Positions 10,641 to 24,136 of a DNA stretch of 64,000 bases are shown here, one piece after another. Within the stretch, counting starts at the first letter, position 1. Every line of letters begins with the position of its first letter. The stretch is from Orthonyx spaldingii (Eukaryota > Chordata > Aves > Passeriformes > Orthonychidae), in the NCBI GenBank assembly GCA_013397795.1, contig VZTJ01004489.1:250659-314658 (forward strand), read 5' to 3'. A program made the translations under genes and the position numbers. The notes under the pieces are model-generated. The model did not search any database, was not told where the DNA came from, and saw only the letters and a program-made list of their open reading frames with translations.

Positions 10641-12504
10641 ATTGAAGCAGATAGGAAAAGCTGAGTGAGGTGTGAACTTCTGTCTAAGGCAAAGCTCCTG
10701 TATGACTCAGCTGTCCTTGCCTGCGGCTGTGGCTGCAGCCTGTGCTGTCCATCCTGTTCACGATGTAGGCACGGACCATCTGTGTGGAATGGGTCACGCT
10801 AGATCCTGCTCTGTTGGTAGAGCTCCCCACTTCTCCATGTTTGTTGGAGCTCCTATTTCTGCCTAGTGTCACTGGGCTATTTGGAGAATCTCCCTTTCTG
10901 AATAAGAGGTGGAGGGGAAGGGTAATGCCTAATCAAAAGTAATAAATTCCCCTGAGGGGGCAAACTCTTCTGCTGAATTCATCTTCTGAGCCCACCCCAG
11001 TTTCTAGTAGCATTCTGGTGACACTACCTGTGTTTAGAGATTGCCAGTTGTGGGAAAACACCAGCCCTATGTAGCTGTTGTCTTGCTTCTGGCTGTGCTG
11101 GTGGTCACTCAGGAAGCTGGAACTCCTTCTGGTGGGCCTGGGAAGAATGACCCCATTCTGCAGGGCTTGTGTCAAGCTGGTGGCCCCAAAGCAATATGGA
11201 GAGATGTGCATCATCCCTTCTCCCATCTGCAGAATGTCCTGCAGTAGGTAGTGCAGCCTCTGGCTGCTGCTTCTGGTGGCTTGCTGCCAGTCCAGCATGG
11301 TTTTCCTTCAACTAAAGGCACAGCCTTCCAGTCCCACACCCTTGAGGTGTTCTGTGCTGGCCGGCTTCCTTCATTCCCACGTGCCCGTTTGCTCTGTTCA
11401 TGTCTATTATTGTTGTCTTGCCAATCCTGATGTGGGCAAAGTTATGGGAATAGTTTAATTATATCTTCAACTGGATGCTCAGCAGCTTCACTGATCACTT
11501 CCAATCTTTCATTGAATACACCAAACTGTGACCTTCATATTTCCAAAAGAGTGGTCTCCAAAGGGCCTTGTAAATCCCTCTGCCTTCCAGAAAAACTACT
11601 TTAGCAATTTTTAGCTGGCTCATGGCTATAGTATAGCCATAGGGTTGGATGCCTCATATCTCTGTTGTATATGATCTGCTTCAGTTAAAAATTATCTTCT
11701 GATGTCTGAAGGACCAAGGGAGGAGCATTTTTTTTTTCCACTTTATTTGACCAAAGATATGCATAAGTGCAGTGATGCTTATTTGCTGTCTGTCTTTGCA
11801 TGCACTGAGTGAACTTTCCCAGGCCAGACTGAGATCTGGTTGCTAAAAAGCAGGGTGCAGTTGCTACAGTTCATGGGGTTATTGGTCTGGCCTCCCACTT
11901 AAAATTTATCAGCTTCCTCAGCATGTTATTCTTAGCATTAACCTTACTTTTTGTCTTTTTTTTCACATTCCCTCATGGAAAACATGCAGCCTGGCGTTAG
12001 GTGCAGGAACAGCAGATTTTGGTAGTGGATGAGCTACACCCTGTACCAAGCTGTGCAAAGCTGTTTATTGATCTTGTGATTGTAGAAATGAAAGAGTTGC
12101 TTGTGTGTTAGCTGGGCTGGTGTGTGGTATGTGTGGCTGTATAGATTTACACATGCATATGCATCTTATTTATTTGTAGTTTCTATATTTAAATAGAGGT
12201 GCATAGTTATTTAGTGTATATTATTAATATAAATGTGTTTTTAATAATATCAGCATGAAAATCCTGCTATTCTTTTGGCTTCAATATGGGCAAACACCTT
12301 GCTTGGTCGTGATGTGCAAGGTACTCATAGAGGTAAAATTTCTTGTGTGAGGATAGATTGCCTGGTTGCTCATGGTGCCGTTTGATAGTAATCACACAAG
12401 TCAGTTAATTGTGGCTGGTTTGTGACCTGGGATATCAGCTTTGCTTCCCGAAAAGTTTGATGTAAAGTCATTGGGGGTTTTCTGGTTTTCTAGCAGAGTG
12501 TTTT

Positions 12505-12660
12505 ACTTTTGCTGCCTGATGAACTCATCGCCCTGTGTGCGTGGCTGATGAGTCATAGGCACGACGTACGACAGGTTTATCAATGTGACAGTTGTGACGG
12601 CGCCCTCCTTAGAGTCATCACCGAGATAAAAACAAGTGCTGGACACCTCTCACTATTCTG
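12505..12660. promoter_or_regulatory. Candidate conserved regulatory element (CpG-bearing motif cluster)
   Basis: Eight CpGs fall within about 100 bases (12528-12623) in an otherwise CpG-poor desert. The patch has an AP-1 site TGAGTCA (12549-12555), TTTATC (12576-12581) and AGATAA (12624-12629) as oppositely oriented GATA-type sites, and TGACAG (12586-12591), a MEIS-type site. The 62-residue open frame across it (12509-12697) resembles no known protein. Motif matches are seen directly; enhancer function is inferred. Confidence 0.35.
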
Positions 12661-14026
12661 CTGGCAGAACTTTCAGCAGATCCTGAGGTACTGCTGAAGA
12701 TGAGCTTGTATCATTTGTGAAGAAGTAGGAAAGAGGTTCTGCAGTTTCAAAACAAACTTTCCATGACTGAAAAGAGGGTACTTGCCTTCTATATCCTGTG
12801 TTTTCTTACAGAAGAGAAGGTATATTAATCATTTGGGACTTACCAGGCATCTGACTCCACTCTGTAGCCTTATATCCATTTATCCAAATGTTGTTTAGAG
12901 TGGCAGCTTTGCCATTCTTGATGTAATTTATTTCTAGTCTAGTTCAATTTATGTATGCTGTGCCCCAAAATGATGAATTTCCTGATCTACTAATTACTTA
13001 ACCTGGGGTGCTGGGTTTTGCATTGTGCGGCCGTCAAGGAATCAATTTTCTGTTTTGCTGTTCTGACTCAGTTTGGCACAGTCTGAGTGGTTCAGTCCTG
13101 ATTTTTTCTTTCTTCCATCACTGTGAGAAGCCAAAATCTACTCTGTAATTGTGAAGGCCTTTTTGAGAAGAAGGCTGCTTCATGTATCACTTTATATTGG
13201 GACAGAGTTTTAATAGCAGGGTTTGGGTTTTTTTGTTTTGGTTTTTTTTTTTCCTATTAGACACCAGGAAGACTATATCCCTATTTTTTCACTGACCTCT
13301 ATTGAAAGAAATTGAATGGCTAGCTGTAGGCTTAGATGTAGGTATGTTTGTGTTTGGGGAAGCCGTGGTGGTTGGCGTGGTTAATATTCAATCACTCTTG
13401 TCATTGTCAAGATGAAGTGACATTGTAGTGCCTCTTATGTGGCAATTTCTAGATGGATGCAATGTTAAAATATTCACCTCTCGGTCTGAAGGGCTGTGCT
13501 GAAAACAAGGTTAATTCAAGAAGATACTACACTGTTTTCTCCTCTTTCCCTCCCATTCACCCAAATTGACTCATCCCTGGCTCCTGAGGACGGTTAGTGT
13601 CTCTTGTATACATAACACTTGGTGGCTGTAATTGCTGAGTGGTTTGTCAATGATTATTTACTTGGTTATGGAGGGACTTAGAGATGTTATTATTGATGCC
13701 AGTTCTAATAAGGGGTTATTCAGTTGGCATATGTTTTGGGAAAGTAGTCCTTAATTAGGATATACAGATGTCAGGAACCAACCAGAGACCATCATGCCTG
13801 TCTCTTCCTCGCAGCCCTTGGGAACCTGCTGTGAGAGGGAGCCCAATTTTATGACTCAATCACATCTGCATCCTCTGTGCCAATGTCTTGGTTTGGGCTG
13901 GATGACTTGTGGCATGTGCAAGGCTTTGTTCTGGTGACCTGAAGGAAGAATCCTTTCTTTTTTCCTTTTGTGTGTGTGTTTGTTGGTTTTAGTTGCTAAA
14001 ATTTTTATTTTGCTGGAAGCTGATGA

Positions 14027-14157
14027 CTGGAGTCTCCTTCCCTGGATATACTGAAAAGCTGTCAGGACACATCTTCAGTAATGTCATCTGGGGGACATGC
14101 TTGGGGAGGGACTAGAGGACCTTCAGTGCTCCCTTCCAACCTTACCTGTTCTGTGAA
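14027..14157 (+). mobile_element. CR1 retrotransposon 3' fragment, plus orientation
   Basis: The segment runs from TGGAGTCTCCTTCCCTGGAT through GGACTAGAGGACCTTCAG and CCCTTCCAACCTTACCTG to TTCTGTGAAAG. This is the CR1 3' terminal region in sense orientation. It is about 130 bases, 5' truncated and diverged; the terminal repeat unit is degraded. Confidence 0.85.
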
Positions 14158-17100
14158 AGTGTTTCGGCTTTCGGGGACAGTTGGTGTATTCAGGGGTCTT
14201 TGGGCTCTTGTAGATGTAAATTGGGCCTTGGCATACACAGGTGCATCTCTGCATTGCCCCAGGAGTTTCCTTTGGTCTGTAGCCATGAGGGACATTGCTC
14301 GAGCTGCTGATGCTGGCTCTGTTGGAAGTGGGCATTGTTTTAAAAAGCAGTGGATGTGGTTTGATGTGAGAGTGGGTAAACAACAGCTCATGTTTTCATT
14401 TACTGCCTCAGTATTTCTAATGCCAGTTCTGGTCAGAATCTGCGCTTAGGATTTTTATACTCTGTGTCTACTGTAGAGCACTGTGGTGTTAACACCAGGT
14501 ACCCTGACTCTCGGCTCCTAAATATTTATTTTTTTGGTCACCTTGCACAGTCTTGTCCTTCCTTGTGTTTATTTCCGTTCAGCATAGGTGGCCCAATGCC
14601 TACCTGCTTTGCAAAGCATTTTGAAAGCTACAGACCAAAGGAGCACTTCTGCCATGAAAAAATCACGTTTCTGTATTTGGTGTATCCACTTGTACAGCCC
14701 TTAAACGTGTGCACCTCCAGCAGCATCTTGCCCACGTGAACATTATGAGCTGCATTTCCAGGTCAGAGTAGCCACTGCTGCTGCTGGGGGTTGTGCCACA
14801 ACTCTGATGAGCAAGAGGAAAAGGCATGTAGGGTAGTTTTTGGAGGAAAAAAACCCCTTATCTAGAGTTGTCATGACTGTGCTCCAATGACAAGGATGTA
14901 GAAAAATTGCTCTAGGCAGATTTTTTTCTTTGGTTGTTTTTCACTCGACATTATGAACTTGGTCTACATATGCACTCACTAATCCAGAAAGAAAGCCCAC
15001 TCTACAAAGCCTTGGCAACAGTCTTTAAAACTTCTGGGGTCTCTAGGGCAAGGATCAAGCTGTTTTGCACATTTGGGATGCAAAACCATTTTGTTTGTGT
15101 CTGAAATGAAAGTGAGTTGTTGAGTTCTCTGCTTTTATTACCACTGTGTTCAGTGACTGCAGATCTCTGCTTCCCAATGACCTTGTGTCCCAGAGACTAA
15201 GCCTTCGTAATGTTGATGATCTATTAATCTTAATATTTATCCTCAAAATACATAAAAAGGAATTATGACCTTGGCATAAGAAATGAAAATAAATAGGTGA
15301 GGGAAGCTATTATTTATTTTTCCAACATTTGCATTCTGTGTATGACTTCACAAAATGTTTTTCTAACATGAATTCATCTTTTCTACACTCTGGTACCCCA
15401 CTGGTCTGTTCTTAAAATACTCCTTTCTGCACAGCCAGTTCAGTGCTTTGCAGACCACCCAGAACAATTGTATTCAAACTGCGAGCTGCATTCAGTGATC
15501 CTTTTCAAACTTTCAAATATTATTTTGTCCTCCTTGACTTTTTGTTAATTGGAGCTTATATTTTATATGTGGGATTTTGGTGGATTAAGAAAGGGAGTGG
15601 CTGTTCTCCTCCTATTTGCTAAACCCAAAGGGGCTGTTTAACCTAATCTCGTTTCAGCTCAGTGTTTGTCTGACAGAGCTTACTTAGAGGGTCAAAGGGG
15701 TATAGATTGCACCTACACAAGTAATAGAAGTATTTGCTTGTGCTAAGAGATTGATCAGCACGTATGCGTCAGTGTCTGGCTGTCCACATTCTCAGTCTTG
15801 CTGGGCAGTTTCCATCTGTGGGTTGTTTCTGCAGCAAAACTCTTCCTTTGAGTTTTCCAAGAGTCCCTCTAGCTATGGTTTCAAAGGAGTGTAAATTCAG
15901 TTTTAAATACTGGGGTAGGTTGCTGTGCCTGCATCTCTTGAAAGCAGAGCTGAGGTGCAGTAGGCAGGGAAATAGCAGCTGGACCAAGCCAAGCCTGGAG
16001 TGGGAACCCACCATGCTGGAGACCCTCCATGTGCTTAGTAGTCACATGTCCCTAGCCAGAGATGCAGGAACTCCTGGGACACTTGGGGAAGATCTGCTAA
16101 GACAAATACCATGCTTTCCATATAATTTTGGCAACAGCTACTCAAAGCACTGGTACCCAATTAGTGTTCACCATCACAAGGGAAAGAAGAAAAAAGCAAG
16201 CTAAAAAATGGGATGAGCCCTCAGGAAGTTATGTGGTGCAGAACCCTGTGCCAGAGGGGACCCAGCAGAGAATGTGTGCAAGGAGGCTGCTTAAACAGAA
16301 AAAAGTGTCAAACTACATGCGGCTCCTCACAAAGCAATCTTTCTGTATTTTAGCTTGAGTTATGTAATTGCTAAATTCCTGGTTAGTCACTAGAGAGGAA
16401 TTTCCAGCTTAGGAGAAATATCTGTTTAGGTGATGTGGAAACAGGAAGAGACTACATTGTTGGGGATATTTTGCTGTCAGTACACCTATGTAGGTATAAT
16501 TTTTTTTTAATTTTACCATCAATGGAGAGTTGTTCTGGCCTTTTGGAGCTGTATTCTGCATAATATTTCAGGATGGATAGAATGCTAAAGCCTACTTCAT
16601 GTTTTATGCAATTTTTTGCTCTCTTGATAATTCTTTAGCTGTTTACTAAACTTGGAAGAGAAGTCATAATTTGACTCACCTCCCATGAAGTTAATTTACA
16701 GTCAGTGCTGCTCTTCAGTCAACAATAGGAATAACAACAATAATGTTTTCAAAGGAGTAAATTGCACTGACAAACATCCTCAATTTACTTGGGGCTCAAG
16801 GCCTGGAAAGGGCTGTCTGCTGCAACAACCCCTGTCTGTTGTAAAGACAATTGTTAAAAGCATCTTCATGAGTTAGTGTGGAAATTCATATTCTGTAGGA
16901 TTTGTTGCGGTGTTTATGCCAAATATATGGCATATCAGCGAAGAGCTGCTGACAGTGGACATGAGAAAATCACCTTAGTAGTTGCCTATTGAGCCATCTT
17001 GGATCTCCTCAGAACAAGTTGGGTGATCCAGGCAGATGATGGTGCTGAACCTATTTTCAGTGAAGGAGCCTTGGACGTCTTGAGTGAGAGACAGGGACCA

Positions 17101-20044
17101 AGCTGGAAGCAGATTTGGGATACAAAGAGGGAAGGAAAACCCTCTTCTTGGTTGCTAGATAAAACACCCTCAAGTGTTGAACAGGGGAAGGTGCTGGGCT
17201 TGGTTTCCACACTATTTTAGTGGATGTGTTGCTGATGAGTGCGCAGGTAACTAAAAATGAGACTGTCGGCGAGTGTGCTGGGTGGCTTGAGGTTCGTGCA
17301 CATTGGCAATGCTGGAGCCTGAGTTGTCTTCTTGTCCCCATGTGTCCTTGGAAGCCTTTAGTTGCAAAAAGGCTGAAATGAAATGCATCCCTGAGTCAGT
17401 GGAGATGAGTTGAGCTGTTGGCTGTAGTGCTCTGTCACACAATATGGAGCACAGCACTCCCCATAGACCACTTTGCTGGCTCTCTGAGCTTCCCACTGCC
17501 TTTCCATCCTTTCCCACCTTCTCTACTGCAGGTCATGAGCTACCATAGACCTGGCTCAAACACTGGGTCCACCACTGGGGCCCAATGCTGCAGGGAGCTG
17601 AGATGTGCCATGGATGTTTCCACTGTCAGTGCCCTGTGCAGTGTGGCTGCTGTGCTGCTTCTGGGCAGCTTCCTGAGCTTGGTTCCTGGAATGGCAACAA
17701 GACTCCAAAACCAGTTGGTGAAGAAACTTTCTCAGCAGAGCTCAGATGTCAGAAAAGCAGATTTCAGCTTGGTTGCTACGTGCACAGAATGTCTCTCACT
17801 GTGGGGAAAATGAGAAGAAACTATTATTTTGAAATCTCTCGTTGAGTGATGATTGATAAGAACTGTTCATCACAGGGAAACTTATTCAGGAGTCAACAGG
17901 TGCCCCTTCTGCATTCTGCAGCCAGCCATGGAAAAAAATTAGCAAGAGCACAACAGGTTATTCCAATTTGACATGCAGTGCCTGGGAACAACAACTGACA
18001 AGTCCCAATTTGTGTCCAGCTGCTTAAAAACTACCACCCAGCTTGGTATTATCCTTCTGCCCTGGGGAGGCTTGTCTTGTGAAAAGAGTTATTGATGGCT
18101 GATTTCAGCATTCCTCAGGGCTGTGCTCATGCTGAAGTATCTGCCCCAAGTCCTGATTTCAAAGTAAATGAACTCTGGGTTATAAAAAAGAAATACCATT
18201 CTTTAATATATTCCCTTTGTCTATATTTGTAATGTTTAAATAAATATATATCTATATCTCACTCCTTTTGATGCTTTCTGTGTGGCAAGACTGGGAATTT
18301 GAGCCGGGATGATGCTACAGTGTTTTCAATCCAGATACATAATGGAGTGTAATACATGTGTCTGTGCCCTGAATAGTCACCCATTTACATCTGATTAATA
18401 ATACCTGTTTTGTACAACTTTCTTTGCACCCCAAGAGCATTGCAGAAGGAATTCCTCTCATTCTGAGAGTCCTTTTGGTGCATTTTAAGTCAAGCAAAGG
18501 CTTTTGAATTGTTGCAGGGCTGACAGTGGAGGCTGTGGTGTGGACTATATGGTCCAGGCTGGCAGAAGTGTTGCCCTAATGTGCTGCCTGCTCAGTACAG
18601 GCCCCTGTTCTCGGGACACTTCAGGGTGGGCAGGGCCAGGGCTGGATGGACCGTCCTGGCAGGTGGCTTTTTATTTTCTGTGAGCTCACTGCCTGAGACC
18701 TTGGCATGTGCTGCACAGCCAAACCCCAGATACTCTGTGGGGATGTGATGCAGCTTCCTAAGTGCAGACATTTAATGTCACTTATCTCTTGTGGGGTAAG
18801 GACAGTCAAACCTAGCAGAGGTGGTTTACAGCTGCTGCTCCAGAAAGGCTGGGCCTTCTGCAGCTCTCAGAGCTTATCTGTCAACCCTGTGCAAATGCCC
18901 CCAAGCACATCAGAGCAGTTCAAATAACACTAAATGCATACATTTTGGTGTTTTCTGTAGGTAATGTGTGATAAGTGTAACAGCCTGGTAAAAGACAGGG
19001 GCTAAAAGTCCCTGATGATGACAAAATAAGTATGTGTTGTAAAAAGTAATCAGTGGTCTTCTCTGTTTCTTTGCTAATTTGCACTTATTAACTCGGTATT
19101 CGCTTCCCTTCTGCTCTTCCTGTCTTTCCTTTTCTAATATCCATGATGAATAAGTCTAGAAACGAGGACTGGTATGCACATTCTTCTCCTGGAAAGAGAC
19201 TTCCTTTAAGCTATTTCTTTATTTTCTTTTCTGTCAGGTTGTTGAGCCCTCCCAGTGCTCCAGGAGCAGGTCCGTAGCACTTCTCTTCCCTCTCTGTGCA
19301 GGTTGTTTACATAAGTGTCAGTGGATCATGACTCGAAGTGCTAATCTCTGTAACCCAGAAAAGAAAACATGCTATTGCCAGAGACATGCCTGGAGTCGCA
19401 CCGTTATTAATCACCTGTAGCTATTGCTGCCTGAAAAGCAATTCTTGTGTAGTTGGCTGCTTTGTGTTAGACAGGGTATAAACACAAATGAGAGATAATC
19501 CTGTTTTGATGAGTTGCAATCTAAATAAACAAGGTACACGAAGCAAGGAAGAAGGCAAAACTCTGAAATGCCTTAGTGTATGAAAACCCTTAATTTTTCT
19601 GTTTTTCAGCCCCGCTTTTGAAAATGGAGTAATGGTGTTATCTTCTAAATTAATTTAGATTGTAACCCCTCTAGAATCTCTAGGGATTAGCTTCTGATTG
19701 TGTTCTGTTCTTATGTGCTTCTACTGTACTGAGCATAGATGCCCTGATTCTGTTAGGAGCTGGGGGTACTGCTTCACAAAAAGTGTGTATTGAGGGCAGT
19801 GGATATTTTCCTCCCCAGGAAAATTATGAGATAATCAGAATGGCTTGTGATCCATGTGATGCTAAATGCTACTTCTCATTACTTCATTCACTCTACATAT
19901 GGAAATATGTCTTGCTGCGTTGAACTGTCCTCATGCAAAAAAAAACCTGAGAGCAAAGTTACAACTGCCATTTGCACTATAATACAATTCAAGGCTTTTG
20001 TAGTGAAATACAAATTCCTGAGCTTGATTCTAAAGCTCTAGGAG

Positions 20045-20068
20045 AACAACAACAACAACAAAAAAAAA
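20045..20068. repeat. (AAC)n/A-rich microsatellite
   Basis: Five AAC units running into a short A tract. Confidence 0.9.
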
Positions 20069-23000
20069 GCCTGTAGGAGTTATCTGCTGTTTGGTTGTTT
20101 TGGGTTGTTCTTGTTTGGGTTTTTTAAAATGTATTAAAACCACTGATTTATGAAACTGACACTTTAGTCTGGTACATTATAAAGGCCTTTTTTTAGAAAC
20201 AAGTGACCTTACTATTTTTTTTGCAAAGAACAAAAACATCTATTTGCATGAATCCATTGGAATTTTTTCACAAAATAAAGCTAATCCTGTTCCTTTCCCC
20301 ACCACAGCTGATTCTGAATTGAGATGTATATAGTGTATTTTTAAATGCTCTGCTGGCTTGTATGCACAAGTGGAATCTGTATAAAAAAATCTCTAGTAAG
20401 CTTCTTTTGCCAGTGTTTAAACACTAAGAAACTCATAAATAATAAAATCATGTGGTAGCCTTGGCAGGATGGTGTTCAAACAACCCATACGCTTTTGCTA
20501 AGTGTGAATTCAATGTGTCATCAGTCACTAGGGAAAAAAATGCACTGATCCTGGATGGATGAGTGCTTGCAGGAGGGGAGGCTGGACTGCAGATGTAGAG
20601 GACAAGATGTGGAAGCAGGTCTAGCCCTAGAGCACCCTGGGCTCCCTGAAGCATTTTGGAGGGGATCTCTGTCTGCAGAATGGGATAGCTGGAAGCAAGG
20701 AAGAGGCTGTTCTCTTCTTTCCCTTAATCCCAGCAGTCACTCCTTTGTTTTGGACCTTGTTTGGTGCCTTGTTCCCTTGCTCTGTCTCCTCAGCATGCAG
20801 GACCTAGCAGAGGGGGACGAGTAGCTGAACAATGCAATATTCCCTCATGCAAATCTCCCTGGACTCGATGGGAATTTTGCTAGTGCCAGATTGGATCTCA
20901 CTAATGGAAAAGACTTGGGGAAAGGACTAGATCAATGCACTATTGTTCCTTATGCTATATTTAAAAGCATGCATTTCATGGAAATTTAAAAATTAAACTT
21001 CTACACCACATGTATCCATAGCTCCCATGAATAATTGGAGCTATTCATCTCCTGCGCTGGCGTAAAGCAGCCGTTGTTCCAACGGGGCTGTGGCTTTCCT
21101 ATCTCATCTTCAGCGATGGTGATGAGAGAATAATTGTGGTGGCAGCAGACAAAGGTACTTATTTTTGCAGAGATGACTGGCCAGGCTGGGAGTAAACTGA
21201 GCTCTGCTTATTCCTTCCCCACCTGGGTTCCTGGTCTGATTTGAGTTTTAATTCATTTTGTTGGTTTAAATTTGTAATAAAGATGTGGATTAATTTCACG
21301 TGCCTGGTGATCATTAAAGGACAGCTGCTATTTGCCACTTCCCTTTAGCAGATAAATGTGTCTTTGTTATTTTTGTATTTGTTTTCCCCCATTGGTTTTG
21401 TATTTATCAGTTTTTCTAATTAAAAAAACAACAGATGAATGGATGCTACTTCTGAGAATAAAAAGCCCACTGCCCCCAATACAGACAGTCAGTGTCATTT
21501 TGCTGACGGGATGCTTTGCTTTTAAGAAAATCTGGCATTTGAGTTTTCATTGGCTTTTGAGAGGAGCCAAATGCATAATTCACTTGGCCTCTGTGCACTA
21601 CTTTTGAATTCTGCTGTGGCTCCATTTGCAAGAGAATAGCAGGAAGGATGTACAGTGCCTACTTCTTTCTTGCGCTTGTGACACAGAGAGAAGGAGTGTT
21701 AGTTTGATTAACTATAGGCCACTGAAGAGACAGATGAAAAGTGGCAAAATGTAAATCGACTTTGTCCCTGCTACTTTCATTGTTTGCCATTGGTTGTGTA
21801 TGCTTGCCCATGACACCGAAAGCACAGTCTCTTGAAAACTGGTGTTGTGTGAGCTTTCCTCGGTGTACTCTGAGGGCATGCCCAGGGTTTTGGAGATGTA
21901 TCTTGAGAAATCCCCCACGGGCTTGAGTGCAGGATGAATGTGGTGGTTGTTTTTGAGGTGATACCAGCAGCACCACTTTAAGTGTTAAATGCTGGGACAC
22001 CTGCAGTGAGTGCCTCTGCACAGAGTTTTGCTGGAGCAGGTTTTGAAACCTGAGCTGTTGAATGTGATCTTACTGTGGCTTAGTGTTAAAAGCCTTGTTT
22101 TTCTTGCCTGAGACTCATTCCCTTGCAGCTCTAGAGCTCTAGCTAGTATAAACAACTATCCCTGAATGCTATCTCTTGTATAACTTAAGGCTTGAGGATT
22201 TTCCCCCTATTCCCAGGCTTACAAAGGAGGCAAAATTCATCCCTCTGTGCTCAGGCATATTAGTGGGTCAAGGCTGTTGGAGGGATCATCACCATGATCC
22301 AAACTCTTGGGAAGGTGCTTATAAAGAGGAAGAAATGGGTGAGATATTCACAGGCTGAAGAGCCTCAGATTGCCAAGAGAGCAGGTAGAAAAATAGTTTC
22401 CTTCATGTCCTGCCAAGGGTGCCAGGAGTGAAGTGGCTTGGAGATCACTGACTAGGGAGCAGCATGAAGTGTGCTAAAAAAAGATGGAGCAGGTGAGAAA
22501 TGTATAGAGTATCTGCTGTACCTCTGGATCTCTTGACTAACTCTGCAGTACAAATAAAAAAATAAAACAGAAAGCACTCCCAAAAACCTGCATAGGTGTT
22601 GTTTGTTTGTTTTCCCCTACCTATATTAATTCATTCAGGCTTAGTATACTTCTGTTTTTCTCTTCCATATGTTCTCCAAATTCTTTGCAAATATTAAATC
22701 TGGCGAGTTCCCTATCGGTCCAACAGCAAAAAAACTCCACTTCTCTCTGCATAGATTTGACTGTAAATACTTCCTTGCAGTATAGTGATGACAAGCAATG
22801 CAGTATCATGGTCATCAAATCACCTTAGATAGCCACTACAGGTAACTGTCTCTGGGAAATGTAGAACATTGCAGAATTTGTGAGTGCCAAGGATATATTG
22901 GTAGAGATATCCAAGTCCCCAGACCTGACTGATACATGCTGAGTCAGTATCCCTAGCAAGGTCTGTATTTCTGAAAGCAGCCTTTAACTAGAAAGGTAAA

Positions 23001-24115
23001 AAAACCTGCATGCATTTTAAGCACCTGAAATGGGTAGAGGGCCAGCTTCTGCCCAGATGTCTTGGTTGTCCCTCCTGTGTGCAGGAGCTGTGCAAGAGAT
23101 GAGCGGTACAAAACATTGCCTTGGCACAAAGATAAATTTGTCCTCAGCTAATTCACAGCCTACCTGATTCGACTGGTCTGCTCACACTGTGACACCATTT
23201 GCAGTGTGAGGACTGCATGGTCTGAGTGTGCCTAAGCACAGACATCAGACAAGTGGAGGACTCGGGATTTGCACTGGTGAAAGCGCCCAGCCATCAGCTG
23301 CTGAGGGTGCAGCTGGTGTGACTGGAGTTCTGGCACTGCCTTCCTGTTGGACTGAGATACAAGTAGGGGCACTGCACAATTCAAAGCTCACAGCAAGTGC
23401 TGGTGGGGAGGTGCTGGCAGGGCCAGGGTCCCCGGCACCTCTGCAGACCCACAGGGCTAAATGTGCCCCCCACCACATTGGGTGGTTCTGTTCTGTGCCT
23501 GCGTTGGCAGCCCCCCTCTCTCCCCCCCCAACACATCCCCAGTGTGTGCCAGCACAGACATACCTAGAAGCCAGCTTGGGAAACTGATCCAAATGAAACC
23601 AGCTTAGCAAATATAGCCCAAACATTTTGCTTTTGCTGAGATTAGCTTCCCAATTCTGGTCTGCTGTGTGGCCTCCTGGCTGTTTGTGCTGGTCTCAATG
23701 TGGGGTGAGCAGCCGGACAGGGTCAGACTGTGCATTCAGGATCAGCATGGCCTTATTCTGCCCTCGAGATACTCCTGAAATTAGACTTTAGATTTGCTAA
23801 AATGTGGTTTCCTGTTTTTTAGTGAAGCGTTCGCTTTTTTGGTATTCAGGGAAGAGTGGCCCTAGGCTAGCCAGCAGTGTTCATCACAGCATTAAGCCTA
23901 CAGATTAATTAAACACCAATAGAGGGTAACATCGCCCAAAATCAATTAAAAAGTTACAAGCTAAACCATGTGGAATTACATTAAAAGAATTTTTTTTTTT
24001 AAATGTTGATCCTTTATTTTTGGTGGGAACTGTGGCAAGGGCACTGTGGTGTGGAGCACTGCCTCTGAGAGACAGTCATTCCACTGTCTAGAGGACCTTG
24101 ACAAACATATATACT

Positions 24116-24136
24116 TATATATATATATATATATAT
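24116..24136. repeat. (TA)n dinucleotide microsatellite
   Basis: About ten TA units, flanked on both sides by more TA-rich sequence (CATATATAC, CTATATAC). Confidence 0.9.

Larger units (their letters stand above)
9083..14026. other. Intergenic, no gene recognised
   Basis: Contains the (CA)10 microsatellite at 10421-10440, T/G-rich low complexity at 10577-10640 and 13213-13256, and a perfect 19-base palindrome at 11622-11640. A CpG- and motif-rich patch lies at 12505-12660. No exon or RNA gene is supported. Confidence 0.7.
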
